DNA of 18,956 bases from Chloroflexota bacterium (GCA_022565075.1 JADFKG010000022.1:1-18956); one strand, 5' to 3'; positions 1 through 7,458 are shown, counted from the first letter of the stretch. A program made the numbers and translations. Notes: generated from the letters alone by a model not told the origin.

Positions 1-1
1 G

Positions 2-943
2 GCCGCACGCACGGATCTCCTCACGCCGGAGCTCACAGACCCCCTGACCCGGTCCCAGTACCAGACGCTGAGGGAAGGCTTTCGGGACCTGCCCGACTCC
101 ACGCTCGTCTACCCGACGCACGGCAGCGGATCGTTCTGCTCGGCAGGGGACGGCGGCGACCGGTCGTCCACGCTCGGCGAGCAACGGGCGATCAACCCGG
201 CGATGTCTGACATGACGGAAGACGAGTTCGTGGAGTGGTTTCCGGGTACGTTTCCGCGCGTTCCGGAGTACTACTGGCGCCTGCGACCGCTGAACCAGGC
301 GGGCCCCCGCCTCAGGCGGGACATCGCCGCCCCGAAGACGCTCGACGCCCACCACTTCGAGGCCGCAGGCAGGCGTGGCATGATCGTCGACGTGCGGACG
401 CCGGAAGAACACCTCGCCGGCCACATCCCGGGCTCGCTGAGTAACCCGTTCCGCGATGTCTTCGGTGTGTGGCTGGGGTGGCTGATCGAGCTTGGCACGC
501 CGCTGTCTTTCGTCTGCGACGGCCAGCCGTTGGAGCAGGTGATCGATGAGTGCCTCCTCGTCGGTCACGAGGAGCTGACAGCGGCCCTCGAGGGTGGGTT
601 CGCGGCCTGGGAGCGAGCCGGCCTCCCGGTTGCCTCCGATCCCTACCTCACGCCGGCCGATGCCCGCAAGGCGATCCTCGACGGCGCCCTCGTACTCGAC
701 GTGCGCGAGCCAGACGAGTGGGCAGTCTCCCGGATCGAAAATGCCCTGCATATTCCGCTGGGGTCGCTGCAAGACCGCCTGCCGGAGGTTCCGCGAGACC
801 GCCCCGTGCTGGCGTACTGTGGCGCTGGTCAGCGCTCCTCTTCCGCCGCCTCGGTCCTGGAGCGCGCCGGAATCGAGACGGTGATGAGCATCCGCGGCGG
901 CCTCAGCGCCTGGGTCGACGCCGGCGAACCCGTCGTGACGTGA
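2..943 (+). CDS. MBL-fold hydrolase with two rhodanese domains, 5'-truncated (persulfide dioxygenase/CstB-like)
   Basis: Frame 2 is open from the first base of the window, so the gene starts upstream and only its last 313 residues are seen. The first ~65 residues match the end of a metallo-beta-lactamase fold, including the motif YPTHGSGSFCS, whose His is the late metal ligand in persulfide dioxygenases. Two rhodanese domains follow. The first (about residues 112-207) keeps the DVRTPEEHLAGHIPGS element but has CDGQPLEQ where an active-site loop should be, so it looks degenerate. The second (about 215-312) has an intact loop YCGAGQRS with Cys273 (codon 818-820). In CstB-type proteins the MBL domain oxidises persulfide sulfur and the rhodanese handles sulfur transfer; a role in sulfide or persulfide detoxification is inferred. 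An in-frame ATG at 203 would drop the MBL part and is not the start. The gene converges on dnaK. Confidence 0.85.
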   Translation, partial: AARTDLLTPELTDPLTRSQYQTLREGFRDLPDSTLVYPTHGSGSFCSAGDGGDRSSTLGEQRAINPAMSDMTEDEFVEWFPGTFPRVPEYYWRLRPLNQAGPRLRRDIAAPKTLDAHHFEAAGRRGMIVDVRTPEEHLAGHIPGSLSNPFRDVFGVWLGWLIELGTPLSFVCDGQPLEQVIDECLLVGHEELTAALEGGFAAWERAGLPVASDPYLTPADARKAILDGALVLDVREPDEWAVSRIENALHIPLGSLQDRLPEVPRDRPVLAYCGAGQRSSSAASVLERAGIETVMSIRGGLSAWVDAGEPVVT

Positions 944-945
944 AA

Positions 946-971
946 AGGCCGGGGCACTGGCGCCCCGGCCT
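946..971 (+). terminator. GC-rich stem-loop between the convergent MBL-rhodanese and dnaK genes
   Basis: A perfect 10-bp inverted repeat (AGGCCGGGGC at 946-955, GCCCCGGCCT at 962-971) with a 6-base loop begins three bases after the rhodanese stop. It has no T-run on the + side. On the minus strand the spoken end (CCTTTTCA) has a short T4, so it could work as a bidirectional terminator for dnaK as well. Confidence 0.6.
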
Positions 972-973
972 CA

Positions 974-1008
974 CTGACCACTAGCTGCTGGCCACTAACC
1001 ACTAACTA
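974..1008 (+). repeat. Degenerate heptanucleotide tandem array (5 units)
   Basis: Five consecutive 7-mers read CTGACCA, CTAGCTG, CTGGCCA, CTAACCA, CTAACTA. The array fills the gap between the hairpin and dnaK, and its last three bases form the natural dnaK stop codon (CTA on the + strand, 1006-1008). The period-7 layout resembles the short tandemly repeated repetitive (STRR) heptamers described in cyanobacteria. Similar 7-mers occur near 16932 and 17879. Confidence 0.55.
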
Positions 1009-2927
1009 CACCTCGCGGTATTCGCCCTCGACGGTGCCTTCTTCGGCACCGTCTTCGTCGTCCCGCCTTCGCCTTCGCCGCCGGGCGCTCCGGTCTCCGC
1101 GCCGACGCCGGCTCCTTCCGCGCCCTCTCCGTAGACGGCCGAGCCGGCCTTCTGCAACGCCTCGGTCAGCGCCTCGACGGCGCTCTTCAAGGTCTCGCTC
1201 GAGGCGTCGTTGGAGAGGCCGTCGCGAACGTCCTTGACGCGGGCATCGATGTCCGCACGAACGTCGGCCGGGATCTTGTCGCCGGCCTCGCTCATCGTCT
1301 TCTCCGCCGTGTAGGCGAGCGAGTCGGCCTGGTTGCGGATCGCGACGCCTTCACGACGCTTGAGATCGTCCTCGGCGTGGGCTTCGGCGTCGCGCTTCAT
1401 CTGCTCGATCTCTTCCTGGCTCAGGCCCGTGCCCGCCTGGATCGTGATCTTCTGCTCGCGCCCGGTGCCTGTGTCGCGGGCTGAGACGTGCAGGATGCCG
1501 TTGGCGTCGATGTCGAACGCCACCTCGATCTGGGGCAGGCCGCGGGGCGAAGGCAGGATGCCGTCCAGGATGAAGCGCCCGAGCGACTTGTTGTCGCTCG
1601 CCATGCCGCGTTCGCCCTGGAGCACGTGAATCTCGACCGACGCCTGGTTGTCGGAGGCGGTCGAGTACGTCTTGGACTTCGACGTGGGGATCGTGGTGTT
1701 GCGCGGGATGATCGCGTCAGCGACTCCGCCCAGCGTCTCGATCGCCAGCGAGAGCGGCGTGACGTCCAGCAGCAGAACCTCGCGCACGTCGCCCTTGAGG
1801 ACGCCGGCCTGGATCGCCGCGCCGATGGCCACGACCTCGTCCGGGTTCACGCCTTTGTGCGGCTCGCGCCCGAAGAACTCCTTCACCTTGTCGTTCGCCA
1901 GCGGCATGCGTGTCTGTCCGCCGACGAGGATCACCTCACCCACTTCGTCCGGCTTCATCTTCGCGTCGTCCAGCGCCTTGCGCACCGGCCCAATCGTCTT
2001 CTCGACGAGGTCGCCGACGAGCTGCTCAAGCTTGGCGCGCGAGAGTTGGATCGCCAGGTGCTTCGGCCCCGAGGAGTCCGCTGTCACGAACGGCAGGTTG
2101 ATCTCCGTCTGCTGGGTGGATGAAAGCTCGACCTTGGCCTTCTCGGCGGCCTCCTTCAGGCGCTGCAACGCCATGCGGTCCTGGCGCAGGTCGATGCCCT
2201 GGTCCTTCTTGAACTCGTCGATCAGCCAGTTGATGATCTGCTGGTCGAAGTCGTCGCCGCCCAGGTGCGTGTCGCCGTTAGTCGACTTGACGTGGAACGT
2301 GCCGTCGCCGATCTCCAGGATCGAGATGTCGAACGTGCCGCCGCCGAGGTCGTAGACGGCGATCATCTTCTCGTCCTTCTTCTCCAGCCCGTAGGCCAGC
2401 GCGGCGGCCGTCGGCTCGTTGATGATGCGCAGGACGTCAAGCCCGGCGATCTCGCCCGCGGCCTTCGTCGCCTGGCGCTGCGAGTCGTTGAAGTAGGCGG
2501 GGACGGTGATCACGGCCTCCGTCACCTCGTCGCCCAGGTAGGCCTCGGCGTCGGCCTTCAGCTTCTGCAGGATCATCGCGCTCAGCTCCGGCGGGCTGTA
2601 CGATCGCTCGCCCATCCAGACGCGGGCGTCGCCGTTCTCGGCGGCGTCGATCTTGTAGGGCAGTATCTTGAGGTCGCGCTGCACCTCTTCGTCGTCGAGG
2701 CGGCGGCCCATCAAGCGCTTGATCGAGTAGATAGTGTTCTCCGGGTTCGTCACGCCCTGCCGCTTGGCCACCTGGCCGACGAGCCGCTCGCCGGCCTTGT
2801 TGATGGCGATCACGGACGGCGTTGTGCGGCCGCCTTCGGCGTTGGGGATGATGACGGGCTCGCCGCCCTCCATCACCGCCATCGCGCTGTTCGTAGTCCC
2901 GAGGTCAATTCCAATTGTTCTAGCCAT
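1002..2927 (-). CDS. dnaK: Molecular chaperone DnaK (Hsp70), C-terminus frameshifted
   Basis: This is an ATP-driven Hsp70 chaperone that works with GrpE and DnaJ in protein folding. The nucleotide-binding domain starts with IGIDLGTTNS (residues 5-14) and includes YDLGGGTFDIS and LVGGQTRMP. The linker/substrate-domain junction VLLLDVTPLSL is present, followed by the beta-sandwich and helical lid. As read, the open frame gives 641 residues ending in an atypical PSRANTARCS. In the neighbouring frame the same DNA encodes the canonical tail EDGAEEGTVEGEYREV with a stop at 1006-1008. Adding one G to the GGG run at about 1062-1064 would join the frames and give about 640 residues. The start overlaps the end of grpE by 8 bases, so the genes are probably translationally coupled. 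dnaJ does not follow. Confidence 0.97.
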   Translation of the reverse strand: MARTIGIDLGTTNSAMAVMEGGEPVIIPNAEGGRTTPSVIAINKAGERLVGQVAKRQGVTNPENTIYSIKRLMGRRLDDEEVQRDLKILPYKIDAAENGDARVWMGERSYSPPELSAMILQKLKADAEAYLGDEVTEAVITVPAYFNDSQRQATKAAGEIAGLDVLRIINEPTAAALAYGLEKKDEKMIAVYDLGGGTFDISILEIGDGTFHVKSTNGDTHLGGDDFDQQIINWLIDEFKKDQGIDLRQDRMALQRLKEAAEKAKVELSSTQQTEINLPFVTADSSGPKHLAIQLSRAKLEQLVGDLVEKTIGPVRKALDDAKMKPDEVGEVILVGGQTRMPLANDKVKEFFGREPHKGVNPDEVVAIGAAIQAGVLKGDVREVLLLDVTPLSLAIETLGGVADAIIPRNTTIPTSKSKTYSTASDNQASVEIHVLQGERGMASDNKSLGRFILDGILPSPRGLPQIEVAFDIDANGILHVSARDTGTGREQKITIQAGTGLSQEEIEQMKRDAEAHAEDDLKRREGVAIRNQADSLAYTAEKTMSEAGDKIPADVRADIDARVKDVRDGLSNDASSETLKSAVEALTEALQKAGSAVYGEGAEGAGVGAETGAPGGEGEGGTTKTVPKKAPSRANTARCS

Positions 2928-3579
2928 TTGCGGGCTCTCCTTCTGTTTCCTTCTTCTCTTCGCCGCCCTTGCCGACGACTACCATCGCCGGGCGCAGGAC
3001 GCGGTCGTGCAGCGTGTAGCCGCGCTGCACTTCGCTTATCACCTTGTTCTCCTCGCCCTCCGCGTGCGCCACGGCCTCGTGGAACTTCGGGTCAAACGTC
3101 TCGCCTTCCGTTTTGATCGGCTTCACGCCCGCGCTCTCCAGCAGGGCGAGCAGCTTGCGGTAGATCAGGCGCACGCCGTCGAACCACGTCATCGCGGCGA
3201 CGTGGCTGTCGAGCGACTGAAACGCGCGCTCGAAGTCGTCCACGATCGGCAGGATGTTGAGGATCAGCGAGGCGCCGGCGTAGCGTGAGGAGTCCGCGCG
3301 CTCCTGCTCGGAGCGGCGCTTGAAGTTCTGCAGGTCGGCCTCGGCGCGGCGCCAGTTGTCCAGGTAGCGCTTCGACTCCTCCTCAGCCTTCTCCACACGC
3401 TCCTCGATCGGCACCTCCTGCAGCTCGTCCGACGGGGTCTCGTCCGTCTGGGCCTCGCTTGTCTGGGGCGTGCCCGTCTGGGCCTCCTCCGGCTCGCCCG
3501 TCGGGGCGCCCGTCTGGGCGGCGCCGGGGTCGTCGGAGGACTCGGGCGAGTCGGCGGGTTGAGTTGTTTCCTTCTCCAT
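2920..3579 (-). CDS. grpE: Nucleotide exchange factor GrpE
   Basis: GrpE releases ADP from DnaK. The protein is 219 residues. The first ~55 are a low-complexity acidic Pro/Thr/Gln tail with imperfect AQTG-type repeats. A long coiled-coil helix follows (about 58-110, with YLDNWRRAEADLQNFKRR). The C-terminal beta domain carries the family signature: ETFDPKFHEAVAHAEG, then GYTLHDRVLRPAMVVVGKG. The gene lies 87 bases after hrcA and overlaps the dnaK start by 8 bases, within the hrcA-grpE-dnaK operon. The repetitive N-terminus is longer than in many GrpEs but does not touch the functional domains. Confidence 0.96.
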   Translation of the reverse strand: MEKETTQPADSPESSDDPGAAQTGAPTGEPEEAQTGTPQTSEAQTDETPSDELQEVPIEERVEKAEEESKRYLDNWRRAEADLQNFKRRSEQERADSSRYAGASLILNILPIVDDFERAFQSLDSHVAAMTWFDGVRLIYRKLLALLESAGVKPIKTEGETFDPKFHEAVAHAEGEENKVISEVQRGYTLHDRVLRPAMVVVGKGGEEKKETEGEPANG

Positions 3580-3666
3580 CTTGTCTCCGGTCCTTATCGG
3601 CTTTCGGGTGGGGCTACCCTGCGGGTCCGTTGGAAAGTCATGCGGCTGCGACGTTCGCGCCCCGGC

Positions 3667-4698
3667 CTAGGCGAAGTAGACGCCGAGCATCTCTTCCATG
3701 AGCGTCGACATGTAGCGCACCATCGCCACGTTGCGGCCGTAGTGCATACGCGTCGGCCCGACGACGCTGAGCATGCCGCGCAGGCCTTCCGGGCCGCCGT
3801 AGCGCGTCGTCACGACGCTGCACAGCTGCATCTCGTCGACCGGGTGCTCGCCGCCGATGATGATCGACACGGCATGCTCTCCGGCGGTTGTCTCAACCCC
3901 GGCCGAGACCGGTATCGCCTTCGAGATGTTGCGCTCCTCGAGTACGCCCAGCAGGTCGACGACGCGCTCGCCTTCCGTGAACTCCGGCTGCTTGAGCAGG
4001 TCGCGCACGCCGTCCATGAACGACGGCTCGGGGGTCAGCTCGTCGGCTGACTTGAGCAGGTCCGTCGTCGCCTGGCGCACCGTTATCTCGACGGGCGAGG
4101 AGACGATCTTCTGCTCGCTGATCTCAGCGGCGCTCTTGCCGGCCATCAGGTCGTTGAGGCGCCGCGCCAGCGAAGTCAGCTCTTCTTGCGTGAACGGCTG
4201 GTCGAGCGTCAGCGTTTGCTGCAGCACGCGGGCCTCTTCGAGGACGATGATGAGCAGCGCCAGGTAGTCGTGCACGCCGACAAGCTCGATCCAGCGCACG
4301 CGTGGCTCCGGCGAGTGCGGCGTGGTCACGACGGCGGCGTTTCGCAGCCTCGTCGCCAGGATCGCCGCCGCCAGCCGCGCCCACTCTTCGAGTTCGCGCG
4401 CCGCCTGGTGGAACTGGTGGCGGATCGTCTGGCGCAGGTCCTCGGTCAGCGCCTCCTCTTGCATCAGCGATTCGACGTAATAGCGGTAGCCGGAGTCTGT
4501 CGGCACGCGGCCGGCGGAAGTATGCGGCTGGGCGACGAGCCCCTCGTCCTCCAGGGCGGCCATCTCGTTGCGGATGGTGGCCGGAGAGAGCGACAGCTCG
4601 TACTTATCGACGAGGGTCCGCGAGCCGACGGGCTGCGCCGTCTCTACGTACTCTTCGACGATGTGCCGGAGGAGCTGTTTTCGGCGGTCTGTAAGCAT
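3667..4698 (-). CDS. hrcA: Heat-inducible transcription repressor HrcA
   Basis: HrcA binds the CIRCE operator and represses class I heat-shock genes; GroEL helps keep it active. The 343-residue protein has the expected N-terminal winged helix (residues 1 to about 75), including PVGSRTLVDKYELSLSPATI and GRVPTDSGYRYYV. The GAF-like and dimerisation regions follow, and it ends in MEEMLGVYFA. The ATG at 4698 lies 15 bases downstream of a perfect CIRCE element, so the gene controls itself and grpE-dnaK. It is first in the operon, as in many Gram-positives and Chloroflexota. Confidence 0.97.
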   Translation of the reverse strand: MLTDRRKQLLRHIVEEYVETAQPVGSRTLVDKYELSLSPATIRNEMAALEDEGLVAQPHTSAGRVPTDSGYRYYVESLMQEEALTEDLRQTIRHQFHQAARELEEWARLAAAILATRLRNAAVVTTPHSPEPRVRWIELVGVHDYLALLIIVLEEARVLQQTLTLDQPFTQEELTSLARRLNDLMAGKSAAEISEQKIVSSPVEITVRQATTDLLKSADELTPEPSFMDGVRDLLKQPEFTEGERVVDLLGVLEERNISKAIPVSAGVETTAGEHAVSIIIGGEHPVDEMQLCSVVTTRYGGPEGLRGMLSVVGPTRMHYGRNVAMVRYMSTLMEEMLGVYFA

Positions 4699-4712
4699 GA
4701 TTCGTATCTAAA

Positions 4713-4739
4713 TTAGCACTCTCCCCATGCGAGTGCTAA
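4713..4739 (-). promoter_or_regulatory. CIRCE operator (HrcA binding site)
   Basis: The site is a perfect 9-bp inverted repeat with a 9-base spacer: TTAGCACTC at 4713-4721 and GAGTGCTAA at 4731-4739. It matches the CIRCE consensus exactly. It overlaps the predicted transcription start of hrcA and lies in the 5' leader, as expected for HrcA repression. Confidence 0.97.
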
Positions 4740-4747
4740 CCGCCCAG

Positions 4748-4777
4748 AGACTAGCACCGACGGACCCTTTCTGTCAA
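4748..4777 (-). promoter_or_regulatory. Sigma70-type promoter of hrcA-grpE-dnaK
   Basis: On the minus strand a perfect TTGACA (4772-4777) is followed by an 18-base spacer and TAGTCT (4748-4753). A TG one base upstream of the -10 gives an extended -10. The predicted start, about 4740, falls on the edge of CIRCE. Confidence 0.75.
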
Positions 4778-4849
4778 GCAATACGAGGCCGCGCACGGCC
4801 CTCCGGACGCCAGCGCGCCAGGCATGTTTCTGACTGGGATCACTCCCTG

Positions 4850-4879
4850 TTGACCCCCGTTCGTGGCGATTGCTATACT
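4850..4879 (+). promoter_or_regulatory. Sigma70-type promoter for the 52-residue protein and MBL hydrolase
   Basis: TTGACC (4850-4855), an 18-base spacer and TATACT (4874-4879), with TG just upstream of the -10. It is divergent from the hrcA promoter and about 110 bases from CIRCE, so HrcA control is unlikely. The leader to the ATG at 4958 is about 70 bases. Confidence 0.65.
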
Positions 4880-4957
4880 CACGGCGGTTTCCCGGGCGTC
4901 ACCAATCGCCCTGCCCCGCTACCGGCGAGTTTCAGTCCGCACGAAGGAGCTTTCCCC

Positions 4958-5116
4958 ATGGCAGAGAACGACGAAGGCCAGGAAAAGAAAAAAGGAGGCG
5001 GCAAGAAGCGTCTCTTCGGCCTCCTAGCGATTGTCGGCGCCATCGCCGCAGTGCTTACGTTCTGGCGACGCCGCGCTGGCGGCGATGATGACGACGATGA
5101 AGACGACGACATCTAG
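4958..5116 (+). CDS. Small single-pass membrane protein with poly-acidic tail (52 aa, unknown function)
   Basis: The ATG at 4958 is preceded by AAGGAG (4943-4948) at normal spacing, and a promoter lies about 80 bases upstream. The protein has a hydrophilic Lys/Gly-rich N-terminus (EKKKGGGKKR), one hydrophobic segment (about residues 19-35, LFGLLAIVGAIAAVLTF), an RRR stop-transfer cluster, and a tail of almost only Asp/Glu. The basic residues on both sides make topology uncertain. No family is recognised. A longer in-frame ORF begins at 4727 inside CIRCE but has no ribosome site and would span the promoter, so the short start is preferred. The MBL gene begins 52 bases after its stop and is probably co-transcribed. 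Confidence 0.75.
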   Translation: MAENDEGQEKKKGGGKKRLFGLLAIVGAIAAVLTFWRRRAGGDDDDDEDDDI

Positions 5117-5168
5117 ACTGCCGGTTCATTACTCTGGCTACGATTTCACCGCCTGACTCCCTCGCCTG

Positions 5169-5816
5169 ATGGAGATCGTCTGGCTCGGACACTCCTCGTT
5201 TCGCATTCGTGCGCGCGAAGCGACTGTCATAACGGATCCCTGCCCGCCATCCACCGGCTACACCATCGGCAAGCCGACGGCGGACGTCGTCTCGCTCAGC
5301 CACGCCCACGATGACCATACCTACCTCAAGGCCGTCGCCGGCAAGCCGATCGTCATCGACAGTCCGGGAGAATACGAGATCTCCGGCGCCTTCTTGACCG
5401 CGATCCCCACGTACCACGACGGGGAGAAGGGCGGCGAGCTAGGCAAGAACCTGGTCTTCGTAATCGAGATGGAGGGCATCAAGATCTGCCACCTGGGCGA
5501 CCTGGGGCACGCTCCCACTGCCGACCAGGCGGAGGGCATGACTGGCGCCGATGTCCTCATGATCCCCGTCGGTGGCGATTCGACGATCGACGGCGCCAAG
5601 GCGGCAGAGATCGTCCCCACGCTCGACGCCCGCATCATCATCCCGATGCACTATAAGACGCCCGTCACCAAGGGCGACCTGGAATCGGCGGACCGTTTCC
5701 TCAAGGAGATGCAGTCGACAGCGGTCCAGGCGCAGCCAAAACTCTCGCTCAGCTACAACACGGTCCCTTCGGACACGCAGGTGATTCTGCTCGACTACCG
5801 CGGCAAGAACGGCTAG
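5169..5816 (+). CDS. MBL-fold metal-dependent hydrolase (COG2220/UPF0173-like)
   Basis: This 215-residue protein belongs to the compact metallo-beta-lactamase-fold group (COG2220; relatives include UPF0173 and UlaG-type lactonases). Metal-binding elements visible are HAHDDH at residues 45-50 (H45, H47, D49, H50), HLGDLGH (D111, H114) and IPMHYKT (H161). It starts directly with the beta strand MEIVWLGHSSFRI and has no signal peptide, so it is cytoplasmic. The substrate cannot be told from sequence. It lies downstream of the small membrane protein and probably shares its promoter. The following gap of about 300 bases separates it from a convergent cell-wall peptidase gene. Confidence 0.9.
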   Translation: MEIVWLGHSSFRIRAREATVITDPCPPSTGYTIGKPTADVVSLSHAHDDHTYLKAVAGKPIVIDSPGEYEISGAFLTAIPTYHDGEKGGELGKNLVFVIEMEGIKICHLGDLGHAPTADQAEGMTGADVLMIPVGGDSTIDGAKAAEIVPTLDARIIIPMHYKTPVTKGDLESADRFLKEMQSTAVQAQPKLSLSYNTVPSDTQVILLDYRGKNG

Positions 5817-6133
5817 CGCCGACAGGCGACGATCACCGACAGCCCCACGCCAGACTGACTCTCTTCGGCAAGGCCACGTCACGGCCCTCGCTGGCAGCGC
5901 TCAACGCTTCCGAAGGCGCCCCGTGGCCGTCGTTGCCGGGGATGCACGCCGTTAGGGCCACACGCACTGCCCATCGCTGCCTGAAACGGCTCCTAGAGCG
6001 TTACGAAGCGGACTTCGGGCTCATCGCGTCTGCGGAAACGGCGGCGATCACGCCGGCCAAAGAGGGGCCGAGGGCGAGCAAGGAATAGCGCCACCGTCAG
6101 CAGAGAGGCGCGGAACATCGTGCTGGGAGGAAT
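5817..6133. other. Intergenic gap between convergent MBL hydrolase and M23 peptidase genes
   Basis: These 317 bases hold no recognisable gene, RNA or strong terminator. The only coding candidate is the 41-codon minus-strand ORF at 5993-6118, listed separately. A short stem CGGCG/CGCCG lies within that ORF. No T-rich intrinsic terminator was seen for either flanking gene. Confidence 0.5.
5993..6118 (-). CDS. Possible 41-aa Arg-rich small ORF (doubtful)
   Basis: An ATG (6116-6118) opens a 41-codon frame 15 bases after the M23 peptidase stop. It has a short hydrophobic start (MFRASLLTVALFLA) followed by an Arg-rich stretch and ends in VRFVTL. No Shine-Dalgarno is present: the purine run GGGAGGA here lies on the other strand. 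High-GC DNA often gives such Arg-rich frames by chance. Kept only because it lies in an otherwise empty gap and could be a translationally coupled leaderless micropeptide. Confidence 0.2.
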   Translation of the reverse strand: MFRASLLTVALFLARPRPLFGRRDRRRFRRRDEPEVRFVTL

Positions 6134-7336
6134 CTACGGCAGGTAGGCGAGGGGGTCGACGGGGATTCCGCCGGACCAGAGCTCGAAGTGCAGGTGCGGG
6201 CCGGTCGAATAGCCAGTGCTGCCCAGCGCCCCTACAGCGTCTCCCTGGTTCACCCACTGGCCCTGCACAACCCAGATCTCCGAGAGGTGGGCGTACGTCG
6301 TGCGGAAGCCGTTGCCGTGGTCGACGATGACGTGATAGCCGAGGCCCCAGTCGTCCCAGGCCGCCAGGACTACGGTACCGCTGGCGGCGGCGGCGATCGG
6401 CGCTCCCCAGCTGCCGAAGCCGTCGAGGTCGATGCCCTTGTGGTAGCTATAGCTGCTCGGCTCGCCGAAATACGTTGTCAGCGGGCCGTAGTACGGCCAG
6501 ATGAAGCCAACGCTGGCCACTGGTTCGGGGGCGGGGGCCGGCGCCGGGGCCGGCGTATCGAAACTGCCACTGGCCGGCACCGGGCCCGAGACGGGATCGA
6601 TTCCGTCGTCGGCAAGCACGGGCGCGGTCGTCGGCGGCGGAACGCCGCCCGGGATCACCAGGACCGTGCCGTCGATCAGGTTGTCCGGCGCGGTCAGGTC
6701 GTTCGGCTCGTAGCTGATGATCGAGTCCACGGTGACGTCGTAGTAGGCGGCGATGTCGCTCAGCGTGTCACCGAGCGTGACGTTGTAGATGATTCCGTCG
6801 ACGCCGGGGACGACCAACGTGCTGCCAATGTAGAGGAGGTCCGGGTCGACGCTCACCAGAGGGTTGTTCCACAGCAGGTAGGCCTCGCTGATGCCGTAGT
6901 TGGCGGCGATCCCGCCCATCGTGTCGCCCGGCTGAATGGTGTAGGTGAAGAACGAAGGAAGCGGCTCTTGGACCGTGGCCACCAACTCCGCGGTCGGCTC
7001 CGGTGCGGGGGATGCCGTAGTGGCGGCGATCTCGGCCTCGTGGCGGGCGATCAGGGAGGGCACCGTGGAGATGAGCGCCGCCGGCTTCAGGTAGCCAGCT
7101 CGGGTCTCGGCGACGGGCCCGGTCTCAATGCTGGCGAGGGTCGTCGGCTCGGAGTCAGCGACACCGCCGGCAACGGCCGTCACGACGGCGACGAATGCCA
7201 GTGAGAGGAGAAGACCGTGCAGCGCGTAGTGCCGGTATTGGGTCAGCGACTGCGCGGCCGTTTTCAGGCGAGACGGCTGCTCTTCACGTTGCGGCGGGAG
7301 TTGGCCACGCCGGTGTGGAGCGTGCGGGTCTCGTAT
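6134..7336 (-). CDS. Membrane-anchored LysM-LysM-M23 peptidoglycan endopeptidase
   Basis: This is a cell-wall hydrolase that cuts peptide cross-bridges. Reading from 7336 gives about 400 residues: a basic cytoplasmic N-terminus, one membrane anchor (about 38-60, GLLLSLAFVAVVTAVAGG), a linker, two LysM modules (each with a GDT motif, FTYTIQPGDTMGGIA and YNVTLGDTLSDIA), a Pro/Ala linker, and a C-terminal M23 domain. Zinc-site motifs are intact: HKGIDLDG, YAHLS and GPHLHFEL. The first conventional start is GTG at 7183, but that lies inside the membrane segment. Upstream the frame stays open and an AGGGAGG ribosome site sits 6-7 bases before an AUA codon (7334-7336), so initiation probably occurs there, or the base is an error or mutation of ATG. 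A strong promoter is about 90 bases upstream. Likely acts in cell-envelope remodelling. Confidence 0.88.
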   Translation of the reverse strand: MRDPHAPHRRGQLPPQREEQPSRLKTAAQSLTQYRHYALHGLLLSLAFVAVVTAVAGGVADSEPTTLASIETGPVAETRAGYLKPAALISTVPSLIARHEAEIAATTASPAPEPTAELVATVQEPLPSFFTYTIQPGDTMGGIAANYGISEAYLLWNNPLVSVDPDLLYIGSTLVVPGVDGIIYNVTLGDTLSDIAAYYDVTVDSIISYEPNDLTAPDNLIDGTVLVIPGGVPPPTTAPVLADDGIDPVSGPVPASGSFDTPAPAPAPAPEPVASVGFIWPYYGPLTTYFGEPSSYSYHKGIDLDGFGSWGAPIAAAASGTVVLAAWDDWGLGYHVIVDHGNGFRTTYAHLSEIWVVQGQWVNQGDAVGALGSTGYSTGPHLHFELWSGGIPVDPLAYLP

Positions 7337-7428
7337 GTTGAGCCTCCCTATCGCCAGGTCCGAGCGTGCCCTTGGTCTGGGCCCGGCTTCAGTTTGATTT
7401 CCGTTAGTTCTGCAGGTTTTCGCCGCGA

Positions 7429-7458
7429 ATTATATCCCATTTGTCCATATTTTCACAA
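7429..7458 (-). promoter_or_regulatory. Promoter of the LysM-M23 peptidase gene
   Basis: On the minus strand TTGTGA (7453-7458), an 18-base spacer and a perfect TATAAT (7429-7434), in a locally AT-rich patch that stands out from the GC-rich surroundings. The predicted leader to the proposed start at 7336 is about 86 bases. This promoter position supports a start upstream of 7183. Confidence 0.7.

Noticed and set aside
1002..1064. Programmed frameshift in dnaK
   Set aside because: There is no slippery heptamer or downstream stimulatory structure of the known type, only a short GGG run, so an error or simple mutation is more likely.
1488..3288. Long + strand ORFs opposite dnaK and grpE
   Set aside because: They are mirror frames of strongly coding GC-rich genes, with Arg/Val/Asp-rich non-protein-like sequence and no ribosome sites.
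4727..4957. N-terminal extension of the 52-aa protein from an ATG at 4727
   Set aside because: It starts inside CIRCE, spans the promoter at 4850-4879 and has no ribosome site; its composition is that of non-coding DNA.
7337..7430. c-di-AMP (ydaO) riboswitch in the LysM-M23 leader
   Set aside because: These switches often precede such peptidases, but the leader is only about 86 bases and none of the conserved motifs was found.
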